Source of the DNA: an uncultured Prevotella sp.
Lineage (GTDB): Bacteria > Bacteroidota > Bacteroidia > Bacteroidales > Bacteroidaceae
Length of the DNA: 64,000 nucleotides
Assembly: GCA_900314455.1 (NCBI GenBank)
Contig: OMVI01000082.1
Span: 1 to 64,000, forward strand
Direction of reading: 5' to 3'
The notes below the pieces were generated by a model that worked only from the letters and a program-made list of their open reading frames with translations, ran no database searches and had not been told where the DNA came from. The position numbers and the translations under genes are program-made. Below are positions 7,669-16,903 of this stretch, piece by piece. Each line of letters starts with the position of its first letter. Positions within the stretch are counted from its first letter, which is position 1.

Positions 7669-9435
7669 ATGAAAAGCAGAATAATGAACATAACACGGAA
7701 GCTTCTCATCGCTGTTCTGGCGTGCATCGCTGCCGTGCCGGCGATGGCTTCGAATGCCGTCGTGCAGCAGGAGCAGGGCGATACCGCCACAACGCTGACA
7801 CCGGATGAGCAACGCCGCTTCGAATATTTCTTCCTTGAGGCTATCAATCAACAGACCGAAGGAAACCTGTCGGCAGCCTTCGACCTCTTCCAACACGCCC
7901 TGGAGCTGAACCCGAACTCTCCGGAGACGTACTATAACCTTGCGGGATTCTACATTACCTTGCAGAACGACACGCTCGCCGGCAAGTGTTTCGAGACGGC
8001 AGCAAGGCTCGCTCCGACGAACACGACATACCTGGAGAAACTCGGTCAGTTCTATATCAACAGCAAGGACTACCCCAAGGCTATCACAGCATACGAGAAA
8101 CTGTATGCCATCGACCGCAACAATCCGGACATAATAACGGTGATGCTGCAACTCTATGGCTCGCAGAACGATTACGACAAGATGATTGCCATGCTCGACA
8201 GACTTGAGACTATACAGGGCTCAAGCGATCGTATCTCGCTCACGAAGATGCAGGTCTACGAGCAGCAGGGCAAGAAGCGCGAGGAGGAAAACGTACTGAA
8301 GGACCTCATTGCCAAACGTCCTAACGAACTGGGGTACTCCGTCATGTACGGCAACTGGCTGCTCCGCAACGACCGTACGAAAGAAGCCTACAAGCAGTTG
8401 ATGTCGGTTCTGCGTCAGGAGCCTAAGAACGTGCCGGCGCGTTTGTCGTTGCTCGACTACTACAACACCCGCGACCACGCCAAGTTCAAGGAACTACTGC
8501 GTCAGCTTCTCACAGATTCCGAGACTCCGTCCGACACCAAGGTGACTCTGCTCCGTCAGGCAATAATCAACAACGAGAAGCAGGACGGCGACTCGGTGGC
8601 CATGATGAACCTCATCGACGAGGTACTGCAACAGCCGCAGAAGGACGGTCAGATTTATCTTTTGAAGGCCGGCTATATGCTCCTCCACCAAATGCCGGAA
8701 GCCGACATCGACTCAGTCTACGTCAAGGCGTTGGAAGTTGAGCCCGACAACACTTCGGCACGAGTTGCGCTTTTGCAGGATATATGGAAGACGCAGAACT
8801 ACGACAAGGTCATTGCCATCAGTCATCCGGGACAAGAATACAACCCTGACGAGATGGTGTTCTACTACTTTGAGGGTCTTGCCCACTACATGAAGAAGGA
8901 GAACGACCAGACATTGGAGGTCTTCCAGAAAGGTGTCACACAGATAAACAAGGACAGCGACCCTGACATCGTTGCCGATTTCTATGCCATCATGGGCGAT
9001 ATCTACCACGAAAAGGGACAGGACAGTCTCGCATTTGCCGCCTACGACAAGTGCTTACAGTGGAAACCCGACAACGTGGGAGCACTGAACAACTACGCAT
9101 ACTACCTCAGCGAGAAGAACGAAAAACTGGAAAAGGCTGAGACGATGAGCCGTAAGACCATCGACGCAGAGCCAAACAACAGTACGTTCCTCGACACTTA
9201 CGCTTGGATTTTGTTCATGGAAGGAAAGTATGCGGACGCAAAGACGTACATCGACCGTGCCATTGAGAACGACTCTACGCTAAGCGACGTGGTCATTGAG
9301 CACGCCGGCGACATCTACTCGATGAACGGCGAGACGGATAAAGCTCTCGAATACTGGAACAAGGCCTTGCAGGGCGGAAGCGGAAGCGCGCTCCTCAAGC
9401 GTAAGATTGAACTCAAAAAGTACATTAAGGAATGA
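7669..9435 (+). CDS. Secreted tetratricopeptide repeat protein
   Basis: A 588-residue protein with an N-terminal signal peptide (IMNITRKLLIAVLACIAAVPAMA) followed almost entirely by TPR-type helical repeats, for example ALELNPNSPETYYNLAGFY and AYDKCLQWKPDNVGALNNYAYYLS. TPR solenoids bind other proteins; the partner is unknown. ATG 7669 or the internal ATG at 7684 (Met6) could start it. Its last codon overlaps the next start (ATGA at 9432-9435), and the following genes encode a DUF4292 lipoprotein and an EnvC-like protein, so I infer an envelope role. This TPR-DUF4292-peptidase order is, as I recall, common in Bacteroidales. Confidence 0.85.
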   Translation: MKSRIMNITRKLLIAVLACIAAVPAMASNAVVQQEQGDTATTLTPDEQRRFEYFFLEAINQQTEGNLSAAFDLFQHALELNPNSPETYYNLAGFYITLQNDTLAGKCFETAARLAPTNTTYLEKLGQFYINSKDYPKAITAYEKLYAIDRNNPDIITVMLQLYGSQNDYDKMIAMLDRLETIQGSSDRISLTKMQVYEQQGKKREEENVLKDLIAKRPNELGYSVMYGNWLLRNDRTKEAYKQLMSVLRQEPKNVPARLSLLDYYNTRDHAKFKELLRQLLTDSETPSDTKVTLLRQAIINNEKQDGDSVAMMNLIDEVLQQPQKDGQIYLLKAGYMLLHQMPEADIDSVYVKALEVEPDNTSARVALLQDIWKTQNYDKVIAISHPGQEYNPDEMVFYYFEGLAHYMKKENDQTLEVFQKGVTQINKDSDPDIVADFYAIMGDIYHEKGQDSLAFAAYDKCLQWKPDNVGALNNYAYYLSEKNEKLEKAETMSRKTIDAEPNNSTFLDTYAWILFMEGKYADAKTYIDRAIENDSTLSDVVIEHAGDIYSMNGETDKALEYWNKALQGGSGSALLKRKIELKKYIKE

Positions 9436-10319
9436 AAAACAACACACTCACCATAGCTCTGGCAGCGTCGTTCTCAGTAACGGCATGTGCCTCGCAGAAG
9501 TCGACAGTGCAGCCAACCGCTAAGGCAACGACTGTCCAGAAGACCACCGACGACGGCGACAAGGCAAAGATTGACTACCTGGACAAGGTCAACAGCAATG
9601 CTTCTTTTCAGAAGAATATCATCGAGGGGATAACTTTCACTGTCTCACGTGACGGCGGCAAGGAGATAAGCGTACCCGGACAACTTCGCATGAGGAAAAA
9701 TACGGTCATTCGTTTGTCGCTGCAAATGCCAATCATCGGTACGGAAGTGGGACGCATTGAGTTCACGCCGGACTACGTTCTCTTTGTCGACCGAATGCAC
9801 AAGGAGTACGTCAAGGCTCCTTACAACAAGGTTTCGTTCCTCAAAGACAACGGAATAAACTTCTATACCTTGCAGACGCTGTTCTGGAATCAGCTTTACC
9901 TGCCGGGCAAGACTGCCGTTGGATACACCGACCTCGACAGTTTCAAGGCTGATGTAGCAGGCTACAAGGCGCAGGTTCCTGTCACTCTGACCGACGGCAA
10001 ACTGTCGTTCACATGGACAACGCAGCGCAGCGATGCCACTATCCGTCAGACACGGGTCGACTACAAGAGCCCCGGACACGGTATATCGACGCTCGTCTGG
10101 GACTATTCAGGTTTCCGTACGCTCGGCTCAAAGCCGTTCCCGTATTCCAACACGATGACTGTTACGACTCCGGCGACGGGCAAGACGAGGACCATCAAGG
10201 CTTCCTTCGTTGCTGACAATATAACGACGTCGAGCGACTGGGAGGCAAACACGACTCTTTCCGACAAATACAAGGAAGTTGCCGTTGAGGATATCTTAGG
10301 TAAATTAATGGGACATTGA
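9432..10319 (+). CDS. DUF4292 lipoprotein
   Basis: A 295-residue predicted lipoprotein: the signal sequence ends in a lipobox SVTAC with Cys19. The body matches the DUF4292 pattern, with a LolA/LolB-like beta-rich half-barrel (FTVSRDGGKEISVPGQLRMRKNTVIRLSLQMPIIGTEVGRIEFTP region, then FVDRMHKEYVKAPYN). This family resembles outer-membrane lipoprotein carriers in fold, but a role in lipoprotein handling is inference. It overlaps the TPR gene by 4 bases and the following gene follows at once. Confidence 0.8.
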   Translation: MKNNTLTIALAASFSVTACASQKSTVQPTAKATTVQKTTDDGDKAKIDYLDKVNSNASFQKNIIEGITFTVSRDGGKEISVPGQLRMRKNTVIRLSLQMPIIGTEVGRIEFTPDYVLFVDRMHKEYVKAPYNKVSFLKDNGINFYTLQTLFWNQLYLPGKTAVGYTDLDSFKADVAGYKAQVPVTLTDGKLSFTWTTQRSDATIRQTRVDYKSPGHGISTLVWDYSGFRTLGSKPFPYSNTMTVTTPATGKTRTIKASFVADNITTSSDWEANTTLSDKYKEVAVEDILGKLMGH

Positions 10320-10324
10320 TTCTG

Positions 10325-12088
10325 ATGAAACGCATATTAACACTTTTTCTTCTACTCTTATTGTGCACAATGGCTCCTTACGCGCAGCGTCATAAGACGA
10401 CTACGGGCAAGGTGAAGACTACTGCCGTCGCTAAGGGAAAGCCTGCTAAGGCTACTCCCCAACACCGGAACACGGCGCAGCAAGGCAAGAACAACAATAA
10501 GCACAAGCAGCAACCGCAGCAGCAGAACCTCCGCACTACGCAAAGGCGGGGTAGAGGCGGCAATCAAAATCAGGCTCCGAAGTACACCAAGACTAACGAG
10601 ATAAAGGGTCTGGAACAGCAGAAGAAGAATATCCAGCGTGACATTCAGAACAAGGAAAAGGAATACAACGACAAGGAAGTCGACGTAAAAGAGCGCCTCA
10701 CAAAGATTGAGGCACTCAGCGCGGACATCGACCAGAAGCAGAGAAGCATAGATACCATTCAGCACGACATACACGGTCTCGATGATAACATCGGTATCCT
10801 GAACGGGCAGATTTCGACTTTGGAGTCGGAATTGGGCGAGCGCCGCGACAAGTTTATATCGTCTATGCGATACATGGCACGCCATCGCAGCATTCAGGAC
10901 AAGCTGATGTTCATATTCTCGGCAAAGAGTCTGACGCAGATGTACCGTCGTTTGCGCTTCGTACATGAGTATGCGGCATACCAGCGGGCGCAGGGTGAGC
11001 TCCTGAAACAGCAACAGCAGATTGTCAGCGACAAGCACGACCAGCTCAAGGATGTACGTGGCAATAAATCGAAGTTGCTCGTCCGCAGTCAGAATGTGCA
11101 TGCGCAGATGGAGAACAGCAAGGCTGAGCAGCAGGGAGTGGTGGCTTCCTTGCAGCAAGACCAGGCTACGCTGCAAAGCGTTATCAACCAGCAGAGGCAG
11201 AAGCAAAGCGCTCTTGATGCGCAAATCGACCGCCTCATCGCTGTCGAAATAGAAAAGGCAAGGGCACGTGCGGCACAGGAAGCAAGAGCGAGGGCTGCGG
11301 CACAGGCTGCCGCGCAAAGGGCTCGTGCCGCCGACCAGGCACGAAAGCGTGCCGCTGCACAGCGTGCGGCACAAGAGAATGCACGTCGTGTGGCTGAGGC
11401 CCGGGCTCGAGAAGCGAAGGCAAGAGCGGAGGCTCAGGCTGCCGAAAACGCACGCCGCAAGGCTGAAGCGGAGGCTCGTGCCGCGAAGGAAGCTGCCGCA
11501 AAGCAGCGCGCTGAGGAAGCGGCAAGGGAGGCGGCGGCACGTCGTGAGCGTGCGCAACAGCAAGCCCGTGAGGCTGAGGCTCAGCGTATGGCTGCCGAAA
11601 GAAAGGCTGCCGCCGAGAGACAGCGTGCCGCTGCACAGGCAAGAGAGGACGATGCGGATGCGGGAGCCACCCTTAGCTCGTCCGACAGGGCTCTGACAGG
11701 TAGCTTCGCAAACAACCGTGGTCGTCTGCCGATGCCACTCAGCGGTCGCATAGTCAGTCACTTCGGTCAGTATAGCGTAGAGGGGCTCAGCAATGTAAGG
11801 CTCAGCAACAGCGGAATAAACATCAAGGGAGGCAGCGGAGCTGGTGTCCGCGCTGTGTTCCGTGGTGAGGTCAGCGCCGTATTCAGCTTCAGCGGTACGT
11901 CAGTGGTCATGATTCGACATGGAGCATACATCACCGTGTACGCCAATCTCTCGTCAGTGAATGTCCACAAGGGCCAGCAAGTGAACACAGGACAGACCAT
12001 CGGCAACGTCGGTGGTGATGGTATCCTTCAGTTCCAGTTGCGCAAGGAGACGTCAAAGCTCAATCCTGAGGCATGGCTGAGGCATTAA
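10325..12088 (+). CDS. EnvC-like murein hydrolase activator with degenerate M23 domain
   Basis: Predicted periplasmic activator of cell-wall amidases. From ATG 10325 it has 587 residues; a TTG at 10316 overlapping the upstream gene is less likely. Order: signal peptide (KRILTLFLLLLLCTMAPYAQ), a basic Gln/Lys-rich linker, coiled coils (about 85-310), a 140-residue Ala/Arg/Glu/Gln helix (about 305-445), and an M23 (LytM) domain at the C-terminus. The M23 zinc ligands are absent: the usual HxxxD reads NSGIN and the last HxH reads FQLRK, so it is probably non-catalytic, as in E. coli EnvC. It is third in the TPR-DUF4292-EnvC-like operon. E. coli EnvC acts with FtsEX; no ftsEX pair is present here. 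Confidence 0.85.
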   Translation: MKRILTLFLLLLLCTMAPYAQRHKTTTGKVKTTAVAKGKPAKATPQHRNTAQQGKNNNKHKQQPQQQNLRTTQRRGRGGNQNQAPKYTKTNEIKGLEQQKKNIQRDIQNKEKEYNDKEVDVKERLTKIEALSADIDQKQRSIDTIQHDIHGLDDNIGILNGQISTLESELGERRDKFISSMRYMARHRSIQDKLMFIFSAKSLTQMYRRLRFVHEYAAYQRAQGELLKQQQQIVSDKHDQLKDVRGNKSKLLVRSQNVHAQMENSKAEQQGVVASLQQDQATLQSVINQQRQKQSALDAQIDRLIAVEIEKARARAAQEARARAAAQAAAQRARAADQARKRAAAQRAAQENARRVAEARAREAKARAEAQAAENARRKAEAEARAAKEAAAKQRAEEAAREAAARRERAQQQAREAEAQRMAAERKAAAERQRAAAQAREDDADAGATLSSSDRALTGSFANNRGRLPMPLSGRIVSHFGQYSVEGLSNVRLSNSGINIKGGSGAGVRAVFRGEVSAVFSFSGTSVVMIRHGAYITVYANLSSVNVHKGQQVNTGQTIGNVGGDGILQFQLRKETSKLNPEAWLRH

Positions 12089-12124
12089 TTCAATTATCAA
12101 GCCCTATACATATATATATTATAT

Positions 12125-12994
12125 ATGGACAACAAGATTAATCCAAGCGATATAGACATTCACACTCTATTACCCCAGCAGGAGCCATTCGTCATGATTG
12201 GCAAACTGACGGCATGCAGCGAGGAAGGTGTAACGACGGAAACGGTGATTAAGCCGAGCAACATCTTTGCCGCCGACGGTCGTTTCCACACTGCCGGGAT
12301 GGTAGAGAACATAGCTCAAAGTTGTGCGGCAAGGATGGGCTACGTCAGCAAATACATCAAGCACGATGACATTAAGATTGGCGTTATCGGCTCTGTTCGC
12401 AAGCTGAAAATTCTCGGACATCCCAAAGCGGGGGACACTATCACGACAAAAACCGACATTATCGATGAGGTGATGGGAGTCACTCTTGCCGTCGCAACAA
12501 TATCCGTTGGCGACGAACTGATGGCTAAGGGACAGATAAAGCTTGCTGAGAGCGGTGCTGCGCCTGATATGTCGAAAGCCGTTAAGCCGTCGGAGGCTGG
12601 CGCAGATGTCGTTGCCCATAAATCCATTTACAAGTTTTTGTCGTCAGAGAATACCGATGATGGCTACTTGGAGACGCTTGAGCTCGACCCGGAATGCTTC
12701 ATTTACAAGGCGCATTTCCCAGAAAATCCAGTCACACCGGGCGTCGTTATCCTTCAGACAGCATGCGATGCACTGTCACGGCAACAAGGTTCAGACTTGG
12801 AAATTGCAGCCATCAAGGACGCACGGTTCCTCAATATCCTTTCTCCGAAGGACACGAAGACTGTCGAAGTAAGCCTCAGCGGCATCGCAACGGACGACGA
12901 CGGCAATGTAACAGCGCAGGTTTCTGTAAGCCACGGGGATACAGTCTTCGCCAATATCAAGTTTACCTGCACGGAAAAGGAAAAAGAAAAGTGA
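12125..12994 (+). CDS. Double hot-dog protein, FabZ/ApeI-like dehydratase or thioesterase relative
   Basis: A 289-residue cytoplasmic protein made of two hot-dog domains. The N-terminal one (about 10-140) has LLPQQEPFVMIGKL and HTAGMVENIAQSCAAR, with a glutamate (E61) where FabA/FabZ enzymes have the catalytic acid. The C-terminal one (about 165-285) has the FabZ motif HFPENPVTPGVVILQT with catalytic-type His197, but Gln211 where the glutamate is expected. Each half thus seems to keep one part of the active site. The likely substrate is a 3-hydroxyacyl carrier-protein thioester; no carrier protein or ketosynthase is adjacent. It stands alone between two envelope operons. Confidence 0.7.
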   Translation: MDNKINPSDIDIHTLLPQQEPFVMIGKLTACSEEGVTTETVIKPSNIFAADGRFHTAGMVENIAQSCAARMGYVSKYIKHDDIKIGVIGSVRKLKILGHPKAGDTITTKTDIIDEVMGVTLAVATISVGDELMAKGQIKLAESGAAPDMSKAVKPSEAGADVVAHKSIYKFLSSENTDDGYLETLELDPECFIYKAHFPENPVTPGVVILQTACDALSRQQGSDLEIAAIKDARFLNILSPKDTKTVEVSLSGIATDDDGNVTAQVSVSHGDTVFANIKFTCTEKEKEK

Positions 12995-13000
12995 GAAATC

Positions 13001-13032
13001 GTTGCCTAATCTGAATTTAATTACTACCTTTG
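13001..13032 (+). promoter_or_regulatory. Promoter of the five-gene envelope operon
   Basis: GTTG (13001-13004; one mismatch to TTTG), a 20-base spacer and a perfect TACCTTTG (13025-13032). It begins directly after the hot-dog stop codon and predicts a leader of about 65 bases to the ATG at 13105. Confidence 0.65.
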
Positions 13033-13104
13033 CAACGACACAACAAACAATAACAGCGCAGGCACCGGGGGCGTCTGCGTTTCTCTATAACCAACAATTA
13101 ACCT

Positions 13105-15177
13105 ATGAGAAGACTTACTATCCTCTTTCTTACCTTGTTGATGGTGCCGCTTTCCCTTTTGGCTCAAAGCGACAAAATTCACGTGGAAAGTTTCAATATC
13201 GACCCGACGGACCTGACGGCGAACCTCGACGGCACTACGGTTTACGACCAGAACGGCAACAAGTGTGCGTTAATCAAAGTCAGAACAACAGAGAAGGGAT
13301 TCAAATTCGATGCCGGCAGCATTGGCGTTAAGGCTGTTGATGACAACCATACGGCAGAGATATGGGTCTATTTGCCCTACGGCGCAAAGCATCTGACCAT
13401 CAGCCATCCTCAACTTGGCACCATTACGTACGACTTCTCGACAAGTATCAAGAAGGCAAAGACGTACATCATGAAGCTTACGACTGACAGAGTCGTGACC
13501 AATGTCTTTGATGACACGCACCACGGAAGACTTATCCTCAGCATAGAGCCAAGGAATGCGGAAGTCAACTTTAACGGAAGCATCGAGCATATATCAAATG
13601 GAAGATTCGAGAAGACTCTCTCCTTCGGTACGCATCGCTACATTATAACAGCCGACAGATACCATCAGCTGGAGGATACAGTAGTTATCAACAGCGAGGA
13701 AGAGCCAAAGGTGAAGGACGTTAAGCTGAAACAGGCATGGGGTTGGCTTCGTTTCTCAAACTATTTCTTCCTCCGTGGCGCCAAGCTTTATATCGACAAC
13801 GAAGCGCGCGGAAACATTACAGACAGACTGTTCGATGTCAACAGCGGTCGACATGAGATTAAAATAGCTGACCCTCTCTATGAAACCTACGAGCAGGAGG
13901 TCGTTGTCAAAGATAGCCAAGTCACTTATTTGTCACCGGAATTGGTAGCCAACTACGGACTGCTGACGCTCACCGTGCCCGACAAAAATGCTTCGATATA
14001 CATCGACGGCGACCTCGTCGGCATCGGAAGCTACACCGACAGTGTCGGTTCGGGGCAGCATGTGGTCGAATGCAGACGTGACAAGTACCGCACAACGACA
14101 AAGAACATACGCGTGGTGACGGGCCAAAGCGCCAACTACGAGCTTGAAGCGCCAACGCCAATCTATGCTTCCGTGAACATAAAGACGGAGGGGTATATTC
14201 CCGTTCGTGTGCGCATTGACAACGGACGCTTCTCGGACGAGACTTCGGACTTCTACGATGACAAGGTGATAATAGGCAGACACACCGTCTACGTTACCCA
14301 AAAGGGATACCGTTCACAACAATTCGACATCGATTTGAGCGAAGGCGAGAACTTCGAACGTACCCTATCGATGGTCAGTGTTGTAACGGTGAACTTCCGT
14401 TCGCATCCTGAGAACGTGAGTTTGTACGTCGACAACTCGTACGTTGGTACTACACCGCTGACGCAGGAACTGCAAACGGGCAAGCACCACATCCTAATGA
14501 CATCGCCGAAGCACGATTCCTACGAGGGTAACAACGACTTCAAGAGTGACGGAATGACATTCTCAAAGCGTTTGCTACGCATCTATTACAACAAGAACGA
14601 GTTCTATGTCGAAGGCGGCGCACAAGCTCCGTCGCTCACGGCGTGGTACGGTGCGGTTGGATTCTACGCCAGTAACGTCAACATCGAAGGCTTTTATGCA
14701 GGCGGATTCACGAAGAGCGATGCCCTGAGTTTTAATCCTTCATCGTCCAACGACTCTTATTTCACCGCCAAGATGAAAGCAAAAGCATTCTTCGGGGGCC
14801 AGGTTGGATACGGCATTAAGCTTGGGGGACGACTCCGTATTACACCTCAAGTGGGCTGCGGAGTGCTCCAAGTGGCTGTCGACAAGAACTCCATAGAGAA
14901 CATTCGTACGTCCGGCTCGCGTTATTATTACTCCGACGAGGGCATATCAGGTTACTCCGACTCTGACCTCGAAGAAGCTACCTACGCCATAAGTGTCATT
15001 GGCGACGTCAAGTTTCAGTTCGCCTTAGTCAATGGTCTGAGTATTGTTGTAACCCCGTCGTATTCGTTCAACGTCAACAAAAACAAACTTTACGAGAAGC
15101 TTTCGGATGTTTCGGACGACATAAAGGGCTGGAGCGACGGCTTCAACATATCCGCTGGACTTAACCTTTACTTCTAA
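13105..15177 (+). CDS. PEGA-repeat protein with C-terminal outer-membrane beta-barrel-like domain
   Basis: A 690-residue exported protein (signal peptide RRLTILFLTLLMVPLSLLAQ). After an N-terminal beta domain (about 25-140) come about five PEGA-type repeats (about 145-480), seen in phrases such as ASIYIDGDLVGIGSYTDSV and VSLYVDNSYVGTTPLTQEL. The last 170 residues (GGAQAPSLTAWYGAVGFYAS to SAGLNLYF) alternate polar and hydrophobic residues and end in Phe, as in small outer-membrane barrels. PEGA domains are extracytoplasmic binding modules. It is the first gene of a run of five with 5-57 base gaps. The function is unknown; I infer that it anchors the system to the outer membrane. Confidence 0.8.
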   Translation: MRRLTILFLTLLMVPLSLLAQSDKIHVESFNIDPTDLTANLDGTTVYDQNGNKCALIKVRTTEKGFKFDAGSIGVKAVDDNHTAEIWVYLPYGAKHLTISHPQLGTITYDFSTSIKKAKTYIMKLTTDRVVTNVFDDTHHGRLILSIEPRNAEVNFNGSIEHISNGRFEKTLSFGTHRYIITADRYHQLEDTVVINSEEEPKVKDVKLKQAWGWLRFSNYFFLRGAKLYIDNEARGNITDRLFDVNSGRHEIKIADPLYETYEQEVVVKDSQVTYLSPELVANYGLLTLTVPDKNASIYIDGDLVGIGSYTDSVGSGQHVVECRRDKYRTTTKNIRVVTGQSANYELEAPTPIYASVNIKTEGYIPVRVRIDNGRFSDETSDFYDDKVIIGRHTVYVTQKGYRSQQFDIDLSEGENFERTLSMVSVVTVNFRSHPENVSLYVDNSYVGTTPLTQELQTGKHHILMTSPKHDSYEGNNDFKSDGMTFSKRLLRIYYNKNEFYVEGGAQAPSLTAWYGAVGFYASNVNIEGFYAGGFTKSDALSFNPSSSNDSYFTAKMKAKAFFGGQVGYGIKLGGRLRITPQVGCGVLQVAVDKNSIENIRTSGSRYYYSDEGISGYSDSDLEEATYAISVIGDVKFQFALVNGLSIVVTPSYSFNVNKNKLYEKLSDVSDDIKGWSDGFNISAGLNLYF

Positions 15178-15182
15178 ACGCT

Positions 15183-16139
15183 ATGAACAAAATAAGACAT
15201 TATATAACCGCAGTTGCACTGCCGCTATTAGCAATGGCAATGATAGGATGCGACGGAAAGCTCGATGAGCTCGTTGAAGACGGCAATTACACTATCTCGA
15301 AGGACGCAAACTACGCCACATGGTACAACTATGAGGACTCATTCGACGTTGATGCCTCATCAGCGAAATACGAATTGCAAGTCAGTGCGGCAAGTTCTAC
15401 GCAATGGAACGTATCCTCCGGTGCGTCATGGATACACTTCAGCCCGTCCAGCGGTAACGGAAGCGAAACCGTCACCTGCACTTTCGATGACAATCCGTGT
15501 GCTTACTTGAAGCGAAGGGGCATCATTACACTCAGCTACGACGGTCAGAGCGGAGGCGAAAGCAAGTCAACCGTAGTCGTACAAAGAGCAGCCGCACCGG
15601 AGTTCGACATCGATGACGAGAGCATACGTTTCCCGGTGGCAGGCGGAACGATAACTAGGCGCATCATAACGAACTGCAACAACGTCCAGGTAAGCAGCTC
15701 CTCGTATTTCATCAACGCCACATTAAACAGCAATCTCCTGACGATAACAGCCGAGCCGAACACCTCCAACATGGTACGTTCTGGCAATGTGCAACTCAGT
15801 TACGACTATCTCGGCTACTCATCGATGCACACCGGCACAAAGAGCATCAACATTTCGCAAGCCAAGCCCACACTGACAGGCTTCTCGGACAGAACTGTCA
15901 GCAGCTACGGGGAGACGTTCACCATGACCATCAAGTCCGATTACGACTGGACCGCACGATGCAACTACTCGTGGATAAGCATCACCCCGACCAAAGGAGC
16001 AGCCGGAGAGACAGTCTTGACCGTAACCGTCGACAAGAACAGCAGCAGCTATTCGCGCACGGGATATATCTATTTTTATCAGGGAAACTCACGTGAAGAG
16101 ACCATGATGATAACCCAAGGCAGAGGAACATTATATTAA
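15183..16139 (+). CDS. BACON-domain lipoprotein
   Basis: A 318-residue predicted lipoprotein with lipobox MIGC (Cys23). It contains two or three BACON-like Ig-fold modules: WNVSSGASWIHFSPSSGNGSETV with LKRRGIITLSY, and DWTARCNYSWISITPTKGAAGETVLTVTV with RTGYIYFY. BACON domains are common in Bacteroidetes surface proteins and are thought to bind carbohydrate or mucin or act as spacers. It follows the PEGA protein by 5 bases, so the two are surely co-transcribed and probably act together at the cell surface. Confidence 0.85.
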   Translation: MNKIRHYITAVALPLLAMAMIGCDGKLDELVEDGNYTISKDANYATWYNYEDSFDVDASSAKYELQVSAASSTQWNVSSGASWIHFSPSSGNGSETVTCTFDDNPCAYLKRRGIITLSYDGQSGGESKSTVVVQRAAAPEFDIDDESIRFPVAGGTITRRIITNCNNVQVSSSSYFINATLNSNLLTITAEPNTSNMVRSGNVQLSYDYLGYSSMHTGTKSINISQAKPTLTGFSDRTVSSYGETFTMTIKSDYDWTARCNYSWISITPTKGAAGETVLTVTVDKNSSSYSRTGYIYFYQGNSREETMMITQGRGTLY

Positions 16140-16168
16140 CATAACACCCACTAAAACCCAGACTAACA

Positions 16169-16846
16169 ATGAAAAAGATTCTTTTATTCCTTATGGCAAT
16201 GCTGCTTGTAGCACCATCTGTAAGCGCTCAAAGCCAGACAAAGACACAAAAGATGCTCAACAAAGAGCTCCGCAAGGCTCTGAAGAAAGAGTATAAGCAG
16301 AAGATAAAGGAGTTCAAGAAGGACGGATGGAAGCTCTACGGCAGTACCCGCTCTATCGACGTAGCATTGTTGAACCACTACAGCAAACTTGAAGAGCTAG
16401 GAGAGAACGGCTACGAACTAATGGGCGAGGCATCGAAGTTCAAGTCGATGAACGTCGGAAAGCAAATGGCGATAAACAATGCATGCAATGAGTACGCACG
16501 TCAGACGGGCAGCTACGTCAAGGGACGTATCGTCAGCGACATCGCCGGTAATGCCGACGACGTATCATCGGAGTTCGACCACTTCTATTCCGCTTACGAA
16601 ACCCTCGTCGAAAGGGAGATAAAGGGTGAGATGCAGGAGTCGTTCGCCGTTGTCAAAAACTTCAAGGACGGCACTCATGCCATGCAAGTCTTCTTCATAA
16701 TCAATGAGGATGCCGCCACGAAAGCCCGCATCCGCGCCATGGAGAACGCCATGAAGGAAAGCCAGGCAGCGCAGAAGTATGCCCAGCAAGTTAGCGATTT
16801 CGTTCAAGAAGGCTTTGCGAAGAAGGACGTGAAGCCCGCGGAATAA
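16169..16846 (+). CDS. Secreted protein of unknown function
   Basis: A 225-residue protein with a clear signal peptide (KKILLFLMAMLLVAPSVSAQ). The mature part is highly charged and helical, with a Lys-rich start (MLNKELRKALKKEYKQKIKEFKKDGWKLYG), then a segment resembling the LPP20/SIMPL-like pattern of the next gene (MAINNACNEYARQTGSYVKGRI). I do not recognise a named family. It is the third gene of the five-gene run, 29 bases after the BACON gene. Confidence 0.75.
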   Translation: MKKILLFLMAMLLVAPSVSAQSQTKTQKMLNKELRKALKKEYKQKIKEFKKDGWKLYGSTRSIDVALLNHYSKLEELGENGYELMGEASKFKSMNVGKQMAINNACNEYARQTGSYVKGRIVSDIAGNADDVSSEFDHFYSAYETLVEREIKGEMQESFAVVKNFKDGTHAMQVFFIINEDAATKARIRAMENAMKESQAAQKYAQQVSDFVQEGFAKKDVKPAE

Positions 16847-16903
16847 TCGCGTACAATACAACCGAACCACATTGATTGCATACCAACAAAGCACTATCAT
16901 ATC

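Noticed and set aside
11235..11696. Long opposite-strand and frame-shifted reading frames in the EnvC-like gene, rich in Pro/Arg/His
   Set aside because: They are shadows of the Ala/Arg/Glu-rich helix, with no ribosome site or promoter and no recognisable domain.
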